64,000 bases of DNA. Origin: CAYFXA01 sp964347135 (GTDB lineage: Bacteria > Patescibacteriota > Microgenomatia > PFEM01 > JAHIFH01). Position numbers and translations under genes: made by a program. How positions within the stretch are numbered: the first letter of the stretch is position 1; each line of letters opens with the position of its first letter. The stretch lies in assembly GCA_964347135.1 (NCBI GenBank), contig CAYFXA010000001.1, positions 7,581-71,580 on the forward strand. The letters run 5' to 3'. The notes below the pieces were generated by a model. The model saw only the letters and a program-made list of their open reading frames with translations, had not been told where the DNA came from and did no database searches. Shown here piece by piece: positions 54,694 through 63,107 of the stretch.

Positions 54694-56862
54694 CTAGCGG
54701 CGACGGAAGGGGCGTCGCTTCTTAAATTGAGACCTTCTTTGTTGCTGAAAAGGCTGGCGGCGAGCTGATTGTTTTCGTGGTCTCTCTTCCAATATCATGC
54801 TTAGATTAATCCGCCCTCTGTCATCGATTTCAACTACTTTCACTTTCACTTTATCACCGACCTTAACAATTTTACTGGGATCAGCCACGTATTGAGTTGA
54901 CATCTTGGAAACATGAACCAGACCTTCTTTTCCTGGAGCAATCTCCACAAAAGCGCCAAAAGGCTGAATCCGCTTTACTTCACCCTCATAGATTTCACCC
55001 GCTTCCACTTCTCGGGTTAAGCCTTCTATTTTAGCCACTGCTTGATCAACTGATTGCTTATCTGGGGCAGAAATATTAACCGTACCGTCATCTTCAACAT
55101 CAATCGCTGCCCCTGTTTCTTTAATTAAACCTCTAATTGTTCGTCCACCTGGGCCAATGATTTCACCAATTTTGTCAACCGGAAGATGAAGAACTTTAAT
55201 TTTAGGGGCAAATTTGGAAATTTGGGCGCGAGAAGCAGGCATAACCGCCATCATTTTCTCAAGAATAAACAAACGCCCTTCTTTTGCCTGGGCAATAATT
55301 TTCTTCAATAAAGCTAAATCAATTCCTTGGTTTTTAACATCCATTTGAATCCCCGTCGCCCCCTTTTTAGTTCCTGCCAGTTTGAAATCCATATCGCCAT
55401 TAAAATCTTCCAAACCAAGAATATCGCTTAAAATCACTTGTTTCTTTCCCTCTTCTATTAATCCCATGGCAATGCCCGCAACCAGGGCTTTAATAGGTAC
55501 GCCAGCATCCATTAAGGAAAGAATCGAGCCACAAACCGCTGCCATTGAGGTTGAGCCATTAGAGGACATCACTTCGGAAACGACTCTGATTGTGTAGGGA
55601 AATTTTTCTTCAGCCGGAATAACACCTAATAAAGCTCTTTCTGCCAAAGCACCGTGGCCAATATCTCGGCGTGAAGGCCAGCCAATTCTTCCGGTATCAC
55701 CCAAAGAAAAGGGTGGCATGTAATAATGATGAATATAGCGCTTGGTTTCTTCACCCTCCATGCTTTCAATCAACTGCTCCAAAGAAGGTGAACCTAAAGT
55801 AGTAACGGTTAACACTTGAGTTTGACCGCGTTTAAACATGGCCGAACCATGAGTCCGGGGCAAAAGACCCACCTCAATTTCGATTGGTCTGATTTCATCG
55901 GGTTTCCGACCATCGGCTCGTTTACCCTTTTTAATAATTTGCTCTCGAACTCTTTTTTTAACCAAGTCATCGATAACTTGATTAATTACTCGTCTCTTTT
56001 CCTCATCATATTTCTCAGCCAAAGCCTCTCTAATTTCACCAATCATCTCCCGGGCCTCATTTTTAGCCATTGTCTTCAAAATAGTATCAATTTGTTTAAT
56101 CACGTCTTTCTCTATTTTTTTAGCCAGTTGTGGATCAATCTTCTCTTTTTCAATTGATTTTTTCTTTTGACCTGCTTTTTTGACCAGCGCTTTAATTAAT
56201 TGAATTACCTCTTTATTCTCTTTTTGAGCCACATCAACTGCCTCAACCAAAGTTTCGTCTGGAATTTCTTGGGCTTCACCTTCAAGCATCACCGTCTTCC
56301 CTTCGCGTCCAGCAACAATCAAATTCATAATTGAGTAATCTAAGTCTTGATAAGTAGGGTTAACAATAAAAGAACCCTCGCCGTCTTTGGGAACATAACC
56401 AATTCTCATTGCCCCTACTGGTCCATCCCAAGGAATATCGGAAATAGCCAGAGCAGCGCTTGTTGCCCAAACCGCTGGCATGTCGGGGTCATTTTCACCA
56501 TCAACCGAAAGAACGGTAATAATTACTTGAATTTCGTTTCTGTAATCTTTTGGAAACAAGGGACGAGTGGAACGATCAACTAACCGAGCCGTTAAAACCG
56601 CTTCATCGGATGGACGTCCTTCTCGTTTTACCCAACGCGAACCTTTAATCCGGCCGCCAGCATAAAGGCGTTCAACATACTCAACATGAAGGGGTAAATA
56701 ATCAATTCCTTCTTGGGGCCTAGAAGAAACCACGGTTGCTAAAACCATGGTATCGCCATAGCGAGCCAAAACGGCTGCGTTGGCTTGTTCAGCCAAACGA
56801 CCTACCTCAAGGGTTAATTTTTTATTACCTATTTCAGTTGACTGGGAAATTTTTTTTATCAT
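54694..56862 (-). CDS. pnp: Polynucleotide phosphorylase
   Basis: A 722-residue 3'-5' phosphorolytic exonuclease. Two RNase PH domains flank a helical linker (GTALVTVVSS-like opening ATVVSSRPQEGIDYLPLHVEYVER and the second core GRIGWPSRRDIGHGALAERAL, SEVMSSNGSTSMAAVCG, and GVPIKALVAGIAMGL). The C-terminus has KH (KIGEIIGPGGRTIRGLIKETGA) and S1 (EVKRIQPFGAFVEIAPGKEGLVHVS) domains and an Arg/Gln-rich tail. It follows rpsO by 6 bases, the conserved rpsO-pnp order. Confidence 0.98.
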   Translation of the reverse strand: MIKKISQSTEIGNKKLTLEVGRLAEQANAAVLARYGDTMVLATVVSSRPQEGIDYLPLHVEYVERLYAGGRIKGSRWVKREGRPSDEAVLTARLVDRSTRPLFPKDYRNEIQVIITVLSVDGENDPDMPAVWATSAALAISDIPWDGPVGAMRIGYVPKDGEGSFIVNPTYQDLDYSIMNLIVAGREGKTVMLEGEAQEIPDETLVEAVDVAQKENKEVIQLIKALVKKAGQKKKSIEKEKIDPQLAKKIEKDVIKQIDTILKTMAKNEAREMIGEIREALAEKYDEEKRRVINQVIDDLVKKRVREQIIKKGKRADGRKPDEIRPIEIEVGLLPRTHGSAMFKRGQTQVLTVTTLGSPSLEQLIESMEGEETKRYIHHYYMPPFSLGDTGRIGWPSRRDIGHGALAERALLGVIPAEEKFPYTIRVVSEVMSSNGSTSMAAVCGSILSLMDAGVPIKALVAGIAMGLIEEGKKQVILSDILGLEDFNGDMDFKLAGTKKGATGIQMDVKNQGIDLALLKKIIAQAKEGRLFILEKMMAVMPASRAQISKFAPKIKVLHLPVDKIGEIIGPGGRTIRGLIKETGAAIDVEDDGTVNISAPDKQSVDQAVAKIEGLTREVEAGEIYEGEVKRIQPFGAFVEIAPGKEGLVHVSKMSTQYVADPSKIVKVGDKVKVKVVEIDDRGRINLSMILEERPRKQSARRQPFQQQRRSQFKKRRPFRRR

Positions 56863-56868
56863 TAGAAG

Positions 56869-57138
56869 CTATTTAGACAATTTTAAAGCGCTAACAACTT
56901 TTTTGTAGCGCTTTTCGTCTTTTTTCAATAAATAAGCTAATAATCTTCTTCTTTTTGAAACAAGGGAAAGCAAACCTCGTCGGGAATGAACATCCTTTTT
57001 GTGTTCTTTAAGGTGTTTGGTTAACTTTTTAACTTTGGAAGTTAACAAGGCAATCTGCACCTCAGGAGAACCCGTGTCTCCCTTTGACTGGGCAAATTTT
57101 TTAATAATTCTCTTTTTTTCAGTTGTGGTTAATGCCAT
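56869..57138 (-). CDS. rpsO: 30S ribosomal protein S15
   Basis: An 89-residue S15: [58 protein letters not shown] full promoter ends 8 bases before the ATG, so this essential protein is predicted to come from a leaderless mRNA. In E. coli S15 represses itself through a leader pseudoknot, for which there is no room here. Confidence 0.97.
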   Translation of the reverse strand: MALTTTEKKRIIKKFAQSKGDTGSPEVQIALLTSKVKKLTKHLKEHKKDVHSRRGLLSLVSKRRRLLAYLLKKDEKRYKKVVSALKLSK

Positions 57139-57146
57139 CGAAAGCT

Positions 57147-57175
57147 ATTTTATCAGAGACTAGGAAGCTTAACAA
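57147..57175 (-). promoter_or_regulatory. Promoter of rpsO-pnp (TTGTTA-17-TAAAAT)
   Basis: On the minus strand TTGTTA (57170-57175), a 17-base spacer ending TGA and TAAAAT (57147-57152), so also an extended -10. Confidence 0.7.
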
Positions 57176-57178
57176 GGG

Positions 57179-57204
57179 GTTAAAGCCCGTTAAGCGGGTT
57201 TAAC
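57179..57204 (-). terminator. Hairpin after the DHH-like gene
   Basis: GTTAAA-CCCG and CGGG-(C)-TTTAAC form a 10-bp stem with one bulge and a 5-base loop, just after the stop at 57214. There is no T-run after it, so it may be a terminator, a processing site or a 3' stabiliser. Confidence 0.45.
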
Positions 57205-57213
57205 TGTGAGCGG

Positions 57214-58113
57214 TTAAACGCGAGTTTCACCTTTGAAGATTTTGGGTTCGAGCCAATCTGGTTTTGGCTTTTCTTCTTCTTCCTCTTCCTCAACAGGTTT
57301 TTTCTTGGCGGAAACTTCTGCGGGCATTGGTTTTAAGGGAAGTTTGCGCTTGGGTATTTTTACTGAAGGCTTTTTAGCTTCCCTTCTTGCCCCTATTTTG
57401 AGACAAAAAGCCGCGGCTTCAAAAGTGGACGCCTCCACTTTGGAAGAAGAAAAACGGTTGGTGGCCCGCTCAATTCCTGATAAAAGATTGGAGCCAATAT
57501 CACTGTCGGCCGGTAATCTCATTTGAACAATTAAACCAGTTATCTTCTCGGAGAGAGAGGCGGTTCTGGGATCAATCAAATTAAGTTGACCATATTCTTG
57601 ATTTCGGGGGTCGTTATCAAGATTAATGATTTGACTCTCTTTAAAAGCCTCTCGATTGCCTTTATAAATACTTCCCAAGCTTTCTAAAGAGTTGGCGCCA
57701 ATGGTAAAGATTAAATCCACTTTGCCACCGCTATAAGTATATTCGACTTTCTCTGAATCTAAAGGCGGATGCCCAATTCTTGGCTTAACAACCAAATTGA
57801 ATTTATTATTCTCAATGTTGTAACTCACTTTTTCAATCGCGTCTTCAACGTAATCAAAAGAAATTACCAAGCTGTCTTTGCCTCCTTGAAAAGAGTTTTT
57901 AATTTTATCCACTCCCACTAAAGAAGAAAACTCAACCCTCATCTCGGTTGGACTGCCAATCTCCACTGACTTTTTAGCTTTAACAAGGGAAAGATAAAGA
58001 CCTAAACCCGCCGCGACTTTATCAAAACTTGGATTTTGGGGTAAGGCAATAAAAATGCTTTGGGCAGTGGCAAGAGCGGATTGGATTCGAGAAGTTTGAT
58101 TTGGTGTAACCAT
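57214..58113 (-). CDS. Degenerate DHH-family (NrnA-like) protein
   Basis: A 299-residue protein in the position usually held by a DHH/NrnA nano-RNase between infB and rpsO. The frame is similar: IFIALPQNPSFDKVAAGLGLYLSL (20-43) matches the first DHH motif and IINLDNDPRNQEYGQLNLIDPRTASLSEKITGLI (162-195) matches the DHH motif region. Catalytic residues differ: NPSFD replaces the usual His/Asp pattern, and DND (166-168) replaces DHH. Residues from about 245 form a Lys/Pro/Glu-rich tail. It probably lacks phosphoesterase activity. It overlaps the infB stop by one base. Confidence 0.7.
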   Translation of the reverse strand: MVTPNQTSRIQSALATAQSIFIALPQNPSFDKVAAGLGLYLSLVKAKKSVEIGSPTEMRVEFSSLVGVDKIKNSFQGGKDSLVISFDYVEDAIEKVSYNIENNKFNLVVKPRIGHPPLDSEKVEYTYSGGKVDLIFTIGANSLESLGSIYKGNREAFKESQIINLDNDPRNQEYGQLNLIDPRTASLSEKITGLIVQMRLPADSDIGSNLLSGIERATNRFSSSKVEASTFEAAAFCLKIGARREAKKPSVKIPKRKLPLKPMPAEVSAKKKPVEEEEEEEKPKPDWLEPKIFKGETRV

Positions 58114-59561
58114 TACTCTTCCACTTTTCTATAAGATAGTAACATATCTCCAATCTTAAAGTCAAGCGAAGGCGAAAGAACCGCCCCAAACTCCTCCCCA
58201 GCTTTTGCGCCTTCTATTTTTGTTTTGCCTGTTTTCATTGACTTAATCCAACAATCGCCCACCAACTCTTCACCCCGCTGTAAATGAAGTTTACCCCTTT
58301 TCTTAATTTCACCTTCAATTACTCGGCAACCAGCAACTCTTTTCTTGTCAATCTCAAATTCCTGAAGAACTTCTGCTTTACCAAGAATTTCCTCGCCCGC
58401 AAAGGGTTCCATTAACTTCTTAACTTTTTCTTCAATCTCCTCAAAAAGTTTGTAAATCACCTGATAATCACTTATTCTTACCTTTTCCGTTACCGCCAAC
58501 TTTTTCACTTTTGCCGATGTTTTGACATTAAAAGCAATTATTTCCGCACCAGTTGTTTCCGCTAAAAGAACATCTGATTCATTAATCTCACCCACTCCGG
58601 AATCAATAATTTCTACTTCCTTAGGCAAACCTGTTAAAATCGCTTCCAAGGTACCGTTAACATCGGCTTTGACAATTAAACGCAGCCTATCCTCTTCGGT
58701 CTCCTTTTTTTTAGTTAACTCCGGTTTAACAGGCTCTGTTGGCAGGGTAATAATTTCTTCGGTTCGTTTAACTAAACTGCCAATTTGGGGTACACTTTTA
58801 AAACCCAAAACCTCGACTGGCTTACTTGGACCCGCTTTTTTTACTGTTTGGCCATTTTCATCAAACATGGCTTTAATCTTGGCAAAAGTATTGTCGGCTT
58901 TAATTTGGTTGCCTATTTCCAAACAACCATTTCTCACTAAAACCGTTGCCAAAGGACCCCGGCGCTTATCCAATTTTGACTCAATCACCACCGCTTCTAA
59001 TTTGGCCTTGGGGTCGCCCTTAATCTCTTCCATTTCTGCCACTAATAAAATCATTTCCAAAAGTTCATCAACTCCTTTGCCTGTTTTGGCTGAAGTTGCT
59101 ACACTGACAATCTTGCCGCCATGTCCTTCAACTTTGATATCATTTTTGGCCATTTCTTTTTTCACTTGCTCCAAGTCAATATTGGGTTTATCAATCTTGT
59201 TAATCGCCACTAAATAGGGAATTTTCGCTTTTTTAATAAATTTCAAACTTTCTAAAGTTTGGGGCTTAACGCCTTCGTCAGCGGCAATCACTAGAACCGC
59301 CAAATCAGCCACTTTTGCTCCTCGGGAACGCATTTCTGAAAAAGCAGCGTGCCCTGGAGTGTCAATAAAGGTAATCGTTTTCTTTTTGGCTTTAATTTGA
59401 TAAGCCCCAATATGTTGGGTAATACCCCCAAATTCTTTGGCAACAACATTGGTTTTACGAATTTTGTCTAGGAGAGTGGTTTTACCGTGGTCAACATGGC
59501 CAAGAACCGCCACCACTGGCGGTCGTAAAGACTCTTGAGAAGTGATTCTCTTTTTTGCCAT
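58113..59561 (-). CDS. infB: Translation initiation factor IF-2, short form
   Basis: A 482-residue GTPase that recruits initiator tRNA. P-loop [15 protein letters not shown] (20-34), [39 protein letters not shown], then domains II-IV ending [15 protein letters not shown]. The long variable N-terminal region of other bacteria is reduced to about 10 residues. It follows nusA by 28 bases. Confidence 0.97.
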   Translation of the reverse strand: MAKKRITSQESLRPPVVAVLGHVDHGKTTLLDKIRKTNVVAKEFGGITQHIGAYQIKAKKKTITFIDTPGHAAFSEMRSRGAKVADLAVLVIAADEGVKPQTLESLKFIKKAKIPYLVAINKIDKPNIDLEQVKKEMAKNDIKVEGHGGKIVSVATSAKTGKGVDELLEMILLVAEMEEIKGDPKAKLEAVVIESKLDKRRGPLATVLVRNGCLEIGNQIKADNTFAKIKAMFDENGQTVKKAGPSKPVEVLGFKSVPQIGSLVKRTEEIITLPTEPVKPELTKKKETEEDRLRLIVKADVNGTLEAILTGLPKEVEIIDSGVGEINESDVLLAETTGAEIIAFNVKTSAKVKKLAVTEKVRISDYQVIYKLFEEIEEKVKKLMEPFAGEEILGKAEVLQEFEIDKKRVAGCRVIEGEIKKRGKLHLQRGEELVGDCWIKSMKTGKTKIEGAKAGEEFGAVLSPSLDFKIGDMLLSYRKVEE

Positions 59562-59589
59562 GTTAGTTTTTTTTGTCCCAAGAAACGAC

Positions 59590-60765
59590 TCATGTTAGTG
59601 CTTTTTTAATCTCTTCGGCCGCCTTGGGACCAATGCCTTTAATTTCTGCCACTTTATCTTTTTGTGACATTAATTTTTTCTTGGTCTTAATACCAGCTGC
59701 TATTAAAGCATTAATTGTTCTTGCGGATAACTTCAACTCTTCTAATTCTGGCGCTTCGGGCTTTTTCTTTTCCTTCTTAGCTTTTTTAACCGCTTTTTCC
59801 GCGCCTTTGATATCAATTTTAAAACCAGTTAACTTGGCTGCCAAGCGGACGTTTTGACCCTCCTTGCCAATGGCTAATGAAAGTTGGTCATCGGGCACAG
59901 AAACAACCGCCTCTTCTTTCTTTTTATCAATTTTTACTTTAACGCCTTCCGCAGGAGAAAGAGCAGCAATAATAAATTTTTCCGGGTCATCACTGTATTG
60001 AATAACATCAATTTTTTCACCTTCAAGTTCATCAATCACTGCCTGAACCCGAACTCCTTTTTGACCTACACAAGAACCAACCGGATCAACACCTAATTGA
60101 GTTGAAGAAACAGCAATTTTTGTTCGACCTCCGCCTTCTCGGGCAACGGCTTTCATTTCCACTGCTCCAGAAGCAACCTCCGGAACTTCCCGACGAAAGA
60201 GAGCCTCAACCAGAACTGGGTCAGCTCGAGAAACAACCACCTCACGACCGCGAAGAGAATCTCGAATCTCTTTAATAAGAAAGGTTAGACGCTGGTTAAC
60301 GGAATATCTTTCAGAACGGACTTGTTCTTGAGGGGGCATTACCCCTTCGGCTTTACCAATATCAACAATCGCATTGGGACCATCAAAACGAATAATCATC
60401 CCACTCACCAAAGTACCAACACGCTTAGAATACTCATCAAGAATGGCTGTTTTTTCTGCTTCTCGAAGTTTTTGAATAATCACCTGTTTGGCAGTCATTG
60501 AAGCAATCCGACCAAAACCAGGAGGAGTGACTTCTTTTTTCTTCTTCTCTTTTCCTTCAGGAAATTCATAAACCTTAAACTCTCCTGTTGTCATATCCAA
60601 ATCAACACTGTAATCCATGTCCTCTTTAGCCCCATAATCCTTCCGATAAGCCGCTAAAACCGCGGCCTTAATTGATTCCAGAGCCACCTCTGGTTCAATT
60701 CCTTTTTCAGCACAAATCTGATTAAGGGCTGAAGCAAATTCTGTTCTTGCTTTTAATGCTGGCAT
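59590..60765 (-). CDS. nusA: Transcription elongation/termination factor NusA
   Basis: A 391-residue NusA. The N-terminal domain binds polymerase (residues 1-120), the S1 domain follows (about 130-200), then two KH domains (VGSCVGQKGVRVQAVIDELEGEKIDVI and LAIGKEGQNVRLAAKLTGFKIDI). A Lys-rich linker leads to a short helix-hairpin-helix tail (LSARTINALIAAGIKTKKKLMSQKDKVAEIKGIGPKAAEEI). It begins the nusA-infB operon and has its own promoter and leader hairpin. Confidence 0.96.
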   Translation of the reverse strand: MPALKARTEFASALNQICAEKGIEPEVALESIKAAVLAAYRKDYGAKEDMDYSVDLDMTTGEFKVYEFPEGKEKKKKEVTPPGFGRIASMTAKQVIIQKLREAEKTAILDEYSKRVGTLVSGMIIRFDGPNAIVDIGKAEGVMPPQEQVRSERYSVNQRLTFLIKEIRDSLRGREVVVSRADPVLVEALFRREVPEVASGAVEMKAVAREGGGRTKIAVSSTQLGVDPVGSCVGQKGVRVQAVIDELEGEKIDVIQYSDDPEKFIIAALSPAEGVKVKIDKKKEEAVVSVPDDQLSLAIGKEGQNVRLAAKLTGFKIDIKGAEKAVKKAKKEKKKPEAPELEELKLSARTINALIAAGIKTKKKLMSQKDKVAEIKGIGPKAAEEIKKALT

Positions 60766-60781
60766 ATTCCTTTATTTAAAA

Positions 60782-60800
60782 AGGTGGGAAATTCCCACCT
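60782..60800 (-). promoter_or_regulatory. Attenuator-like hairpin before nusA
   Basis: AGGTGGG and CCCACCT form a perfect 7-bp GC-rich stem (9 bp with A-T pairs). On the minus strand a TTTT run follows, then the weak site AAAGGA and the ATG 17 bases downstream. It resembles an intrinsic terminator inside the leader. Confidence 0.6.
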
Positions 60801-60822
60801 CAAATTCACTTAACCTGGACTG

Positions 60823-60851
60823 ATTTTAACACTGGAAGACAAGGAAGTCAA
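60823..60851 (-). promoter_or_regulatory. Promoter of nusA-infB (TTGACT-17-TAAAAT)
   Basis: On the minus strand TTGACT (60846-60851), a 17-base spacer ending TGT and TAAAAT (60823-60828), a near-consensus promoter with an extended -10. Confidence 0.75.
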
Positions 60852-60867
60852 TTAAAAACCCAATTAA

Positions 60868-60876
60868 TGATAAAAT
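60868..60876 (+). promoter_or_regulatory. Extended -10 of the EamA gene
   Basis: TGATAAAAT lies 6 bases before the ATG at 60883, predicting a leaderless mRNA. It is divergent from the nusA promoter. Confidence 0.55.
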
Positions 60877-60882
60877 CTAAAT

Positions 60883-61770
60883 ATGTTGCGAAAAAGGAAT
60901 CAGGCGATTGGTTCTCTTGTTACTGCTACACTACTTTACGGTCTCTATGGAGTTTATTCCCGTTTAATCGGTCTTGATTTTGGGGTCTTTTCACAAAACT
61001 TTGCCAGAAACTTAATCGTTGCTCTTATTCTTGCCCTTTATATATTCTCCAAAAGAAAGTGGCGCAAAATCAGAACCGAAGATGTTAAATGGATTTTGAC
61101 CTGGGTATTGAGCGGGTTTATTTCAATCATCGCCATTTTTATTGCTTTTAATAAAATTCCTATTGGCACTGCTCTTTTTGTTTTTTACGCAGGTTCAATA
61201 ACTGGCGGCTATTTGGTTGGAAGTTTGTTCTTTAATGAAAAATTATCAAGAATTAAGCTTATTTCCATTGTTTTATGTTTTATTGGTCTTGCTTTGATTT
61301 ACTCTTTAAGTTTTGAAATAGACAACTCAACCTACATTCTCTTTGCTCTAGTTGCTGGTTTTTCAACGGGCTTGTGGAATACACTTTCCAAAAAGGTATC
61401 GGGCAAGTATCCCCATTTACAATTAGTTTTTGTTGATGCCTTACTTCATGTTGCCTTAAGTTTTTTGCTGGTATTTATCTTAAACGAAAAACTATCTTTT
61501 CCAGAGTTATCGGTTCCCTGGATAACAATTTTTGTTTTTGCTTTAACCCAAATAGCAGTTGTTAAACTTGTTATCTATGGTTTTAGGCATTTGGAAGCTC
61601 ACATCGGAACACTAATCATGCCTTTGGAAGTATTTTTTGGCGCCTTTTTTGGCTTTATCTTCTTTAAGGAGGTTTTATCCTTTTACACGATAATCGGCGG
61701 TCTAATTATAATTTCTGGGTTTGTCTTACCTAACCTGAAAGTCAATCAAAAAGGCAAGTCATCGGAGTAA
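60883..61770 (+). CDS. EamA/DMT-family transporter
   Basis: A 295-residue protein with ten predicted membrane helices in two EamA repeats: SLVTATLLYGLYGVYSRLIG and NLIVALILALYIFSKR in the first, TYILFALVAGFSTGLWNTLSKK and LIMPLEVFFGAFFGFIFFKEVLSFYTIIGGLIIISGFVL in the second. Members export or import small metabolites such as amino acids or nucleotides. The specific cargo is unknown. Its 3' end overlaps the convergent nuclease gene by 25 bases. Confidence 0.85.
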   Translation: MLRKRNQAIGSLVTATLLYGLYGVYSRLIGLDFGVFSQNFARNLIVALILALYIFSKRKWRKIRTEDVKWILTWVLSGFISIIAIFIAFNKIPIGTALFVFYAGSITGGYLVGSLFFNEKLSRIKLISIVLCFIGLALIYSLSFEIDNSTYILFALVAGFSTGLWNTLSKKVSGKYPHLQLVFVDALLHVALSFLLVFILNEKLSFPELSVPWITIFVFALTQIAVVKLVIYGFRHLEAHIGTLIMPLEVFFGAFFGFIFFKEVLSFYTIIGGLIIISGFVLPNLKVNQKGKSSE

Positions 61771-62651
61771 AGGTCTTCTTCATCTGCTTTCTTAGTTAAT
61801 TCCTCCGCTTTTTTCTTAGCTGGACAAAAACTGGTGAAAATGCAGTACTGACAGAGTTTGCTTGGTTTTGTTTGCCATTCTTTTGTTTTTTGAATCTTTC
61901 CGATTTTTTTTAAAACATCTTCTTTAATTTTTTCTGCTTTTTTCTTAACATCAAAACTTTTCTTTTTCCCTGACTTCAAAAAGTAAAAACTCGTTTTCTT
62001 AACTGGTTTGTCAAAATTTAATTCTGCTAATAATTGGTAAAAATCTAATTGAAAGGGGTCGGTTTCTTCTTTTTTGGCGGTTTTGAAATCAATAATGTGG
62101 AGGGAGCCGTCATCGTTTTGAACAATTAAATCAAACTTGCCACTAATATCATAATTTTCATTCAAGGGGGAAATTAAATCCTGATAATCTTTAATTGAGC
62201 GACGGAAATCTTCGGTGGGTAAATAATGAATGGCGGGATTTTCGTCTGCCATTTTTAAAAAGTTCCTGAGCATTTTAATGGCCTCACTATAAACTCCCCG
62301 CTCTTCTTCAATGCTTTCAAAGCCACCCCATTCTAATAATGGTGGCTTTTTATTCCAACGAGCTTCACTTACCCAAGCTTCTTCCAATTTTTTCATTAAA
62401 TTTTCTTTGGTTCGTTGGGATAAGGGCAGGTAGTAATAAAGAGTGATGGCATTATGAATCGCTTTTCCAAGAGTATGAAAAGAATAAATATTTTCCGGCA
62501 TTTGTTTTAATTTTGTTTTCATTTTCGTCTTGACTGGATCAAGATAATTGAAAAAATATTGTTGGGGACACTGAATAAATAAATTCAGTTTGCTCGGAGA
62601 ATAAATCTTAGAATAATCAATTTTTGGTTGCTCTTTTACTACTTTAGTCAT
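61746..62651 (-). CDS. PD-(D/E)XK nuclease with Fe-S cysteines (Cas4/AddB-like)
   Basis: A 301-residue RecB/Cas4-type nuclease. The order is SPSKLNLFIQCPQQYFFNY (first cluster Cys near residue 28), HTLGKAIHNA (active-site His), SGKFDLIVQNDDGSLHIIDFKTAKK (catalytic Asp and D-x-K) and QLDFYQLLAEL, then CQYCIFTSFC (three Cys) near the C-terminus. Four Cys would hold a 4Fe-4S cluster. Cas4 is one possibility, but no cas genes or CRISPR repeats are present, so a DNA-repair role is more likely. The ATG at 62651 is chosen. Confidence 0.85.
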   Translation of the reverse strand: MTKVVKEQPKIDYSKIYSPSKLNLFIQCPQQYFFNYLDPVKTKMKTKLKQMPENIYSFHTLGKAIHNAITLYYYLPLSQRTKENLMKKLEEAWVSEARWNKKPPLLEWGGFESIEEERGVYSEAIKMLRNFLKMADENPAIHYLPTEDFRRSIKDYQDLISPLNENYDISGKFDLIVQNDDGSLHIIDFKTAKKEETDPFQLDFYQLLAELNFDKPVKKTSFYFLKSGKKKSFDVKKKAEKIKEDVLKKIGKIQKTKEWQTKPSKLCQYCIFTSFCPAKKKAEELTKKADEEDLYSDDLPF

Positions 62652-62668
62652 TTGAAGTGGCAAAAAGA

Positions 62669-63046
62669 TTATTCACTGTTCACTTGACAAGTTCCTTCTT
62701 CTGTTTTATCGCAAAGACCCCTAACACATTGGGGGCATGGTTCTTTTCCTTGGGCAATCAAATCATCACAAGCGCAAGTAGCGGGTTGGAAATTATTCCA
62801 TTGATTGGCTTCCATAAAACACATGGTGCAAGGAGGATTAATACAACACTTAAAATCACCTTCTTCAACTGCTTTTTGAATGGCAATATCTCTTTTCGCA
62901 ATTATCTCTTCATACATTTCTTTAACACTTAGGTTTTCAAAGACTGGTGGTTGTTTACTAGTAATAAAAAGACCCAATCCAAGCCCAATCAAGATTGAAA
63001 AGATTATCAATAATAAATCTTGTTTTTTAATCTGAAAAATTGACAT
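62669..63046 (-). CDS. Cys-rich membrane-anchored protein
   Basis: A 125-residue protein with an N-terminal membrane helix (LLLIIFSILIGLGLGLFI, about 10-28) and a 70-residue external part with ten cysteines: CCINPPCTMC, then CACDD, CPQC and two more. The pattern, with a conserved Met near FMEANQW, suggests metal or haem binding, but I know no matching family. The start is the ATG at 63046, 7 bases after TATAAT, as the ATG at 63055 is part of the -10 box. Confidence 0.7.
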   Translation of the reverse strand: MSIFQIKKQDLLLIIFSILIGLGLGLFITSKQPPVFENLSVKEMYEEIIAKRDIAIQKAVEEGDFKCCINPPCTMCFMEANQWNNFQPATCACDDLIAQGKEPCPQCVRGLCDKTEEGTCQVNSE

Positions 63047-63053
63047 CCGAACC

Positions 63054-63062
63054 ATTATAGCA
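63054..63062 (-). promoter_or_regulatory. Extended -10 of the Cys-rich gene (TGCTATAAT)
   Basis: A perfect extended -10 on the minus strand, 7 bases before the chosen ATG. Confidence 0.6.
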
Positions 63063-63068
63063 GATTAT

Positions 63069-63097
63069 TTGACAAATAAGAAAAAAATCTTTACTCT
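63069..63097 (+). promoter_or_regulatory. Promoter of the last gene (TTGACA-17-TACTCT)
   Basis: A perfect TTGACA (63069-63074), a 17-base spacer and TACTCT (63092-63097), 10 bases before the ATG at 63108. Confidence 0.5.
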
Positions 63098-63107
63098 TAA
63101 GGTAGCC

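Noticed and set aside
61746..62651. Cas4 and a CRISPR system
   Set aside because: The nuclease has Cas4-like cysteines, but no direct-repeat array and no cas1, cas2 or effector gene is present.
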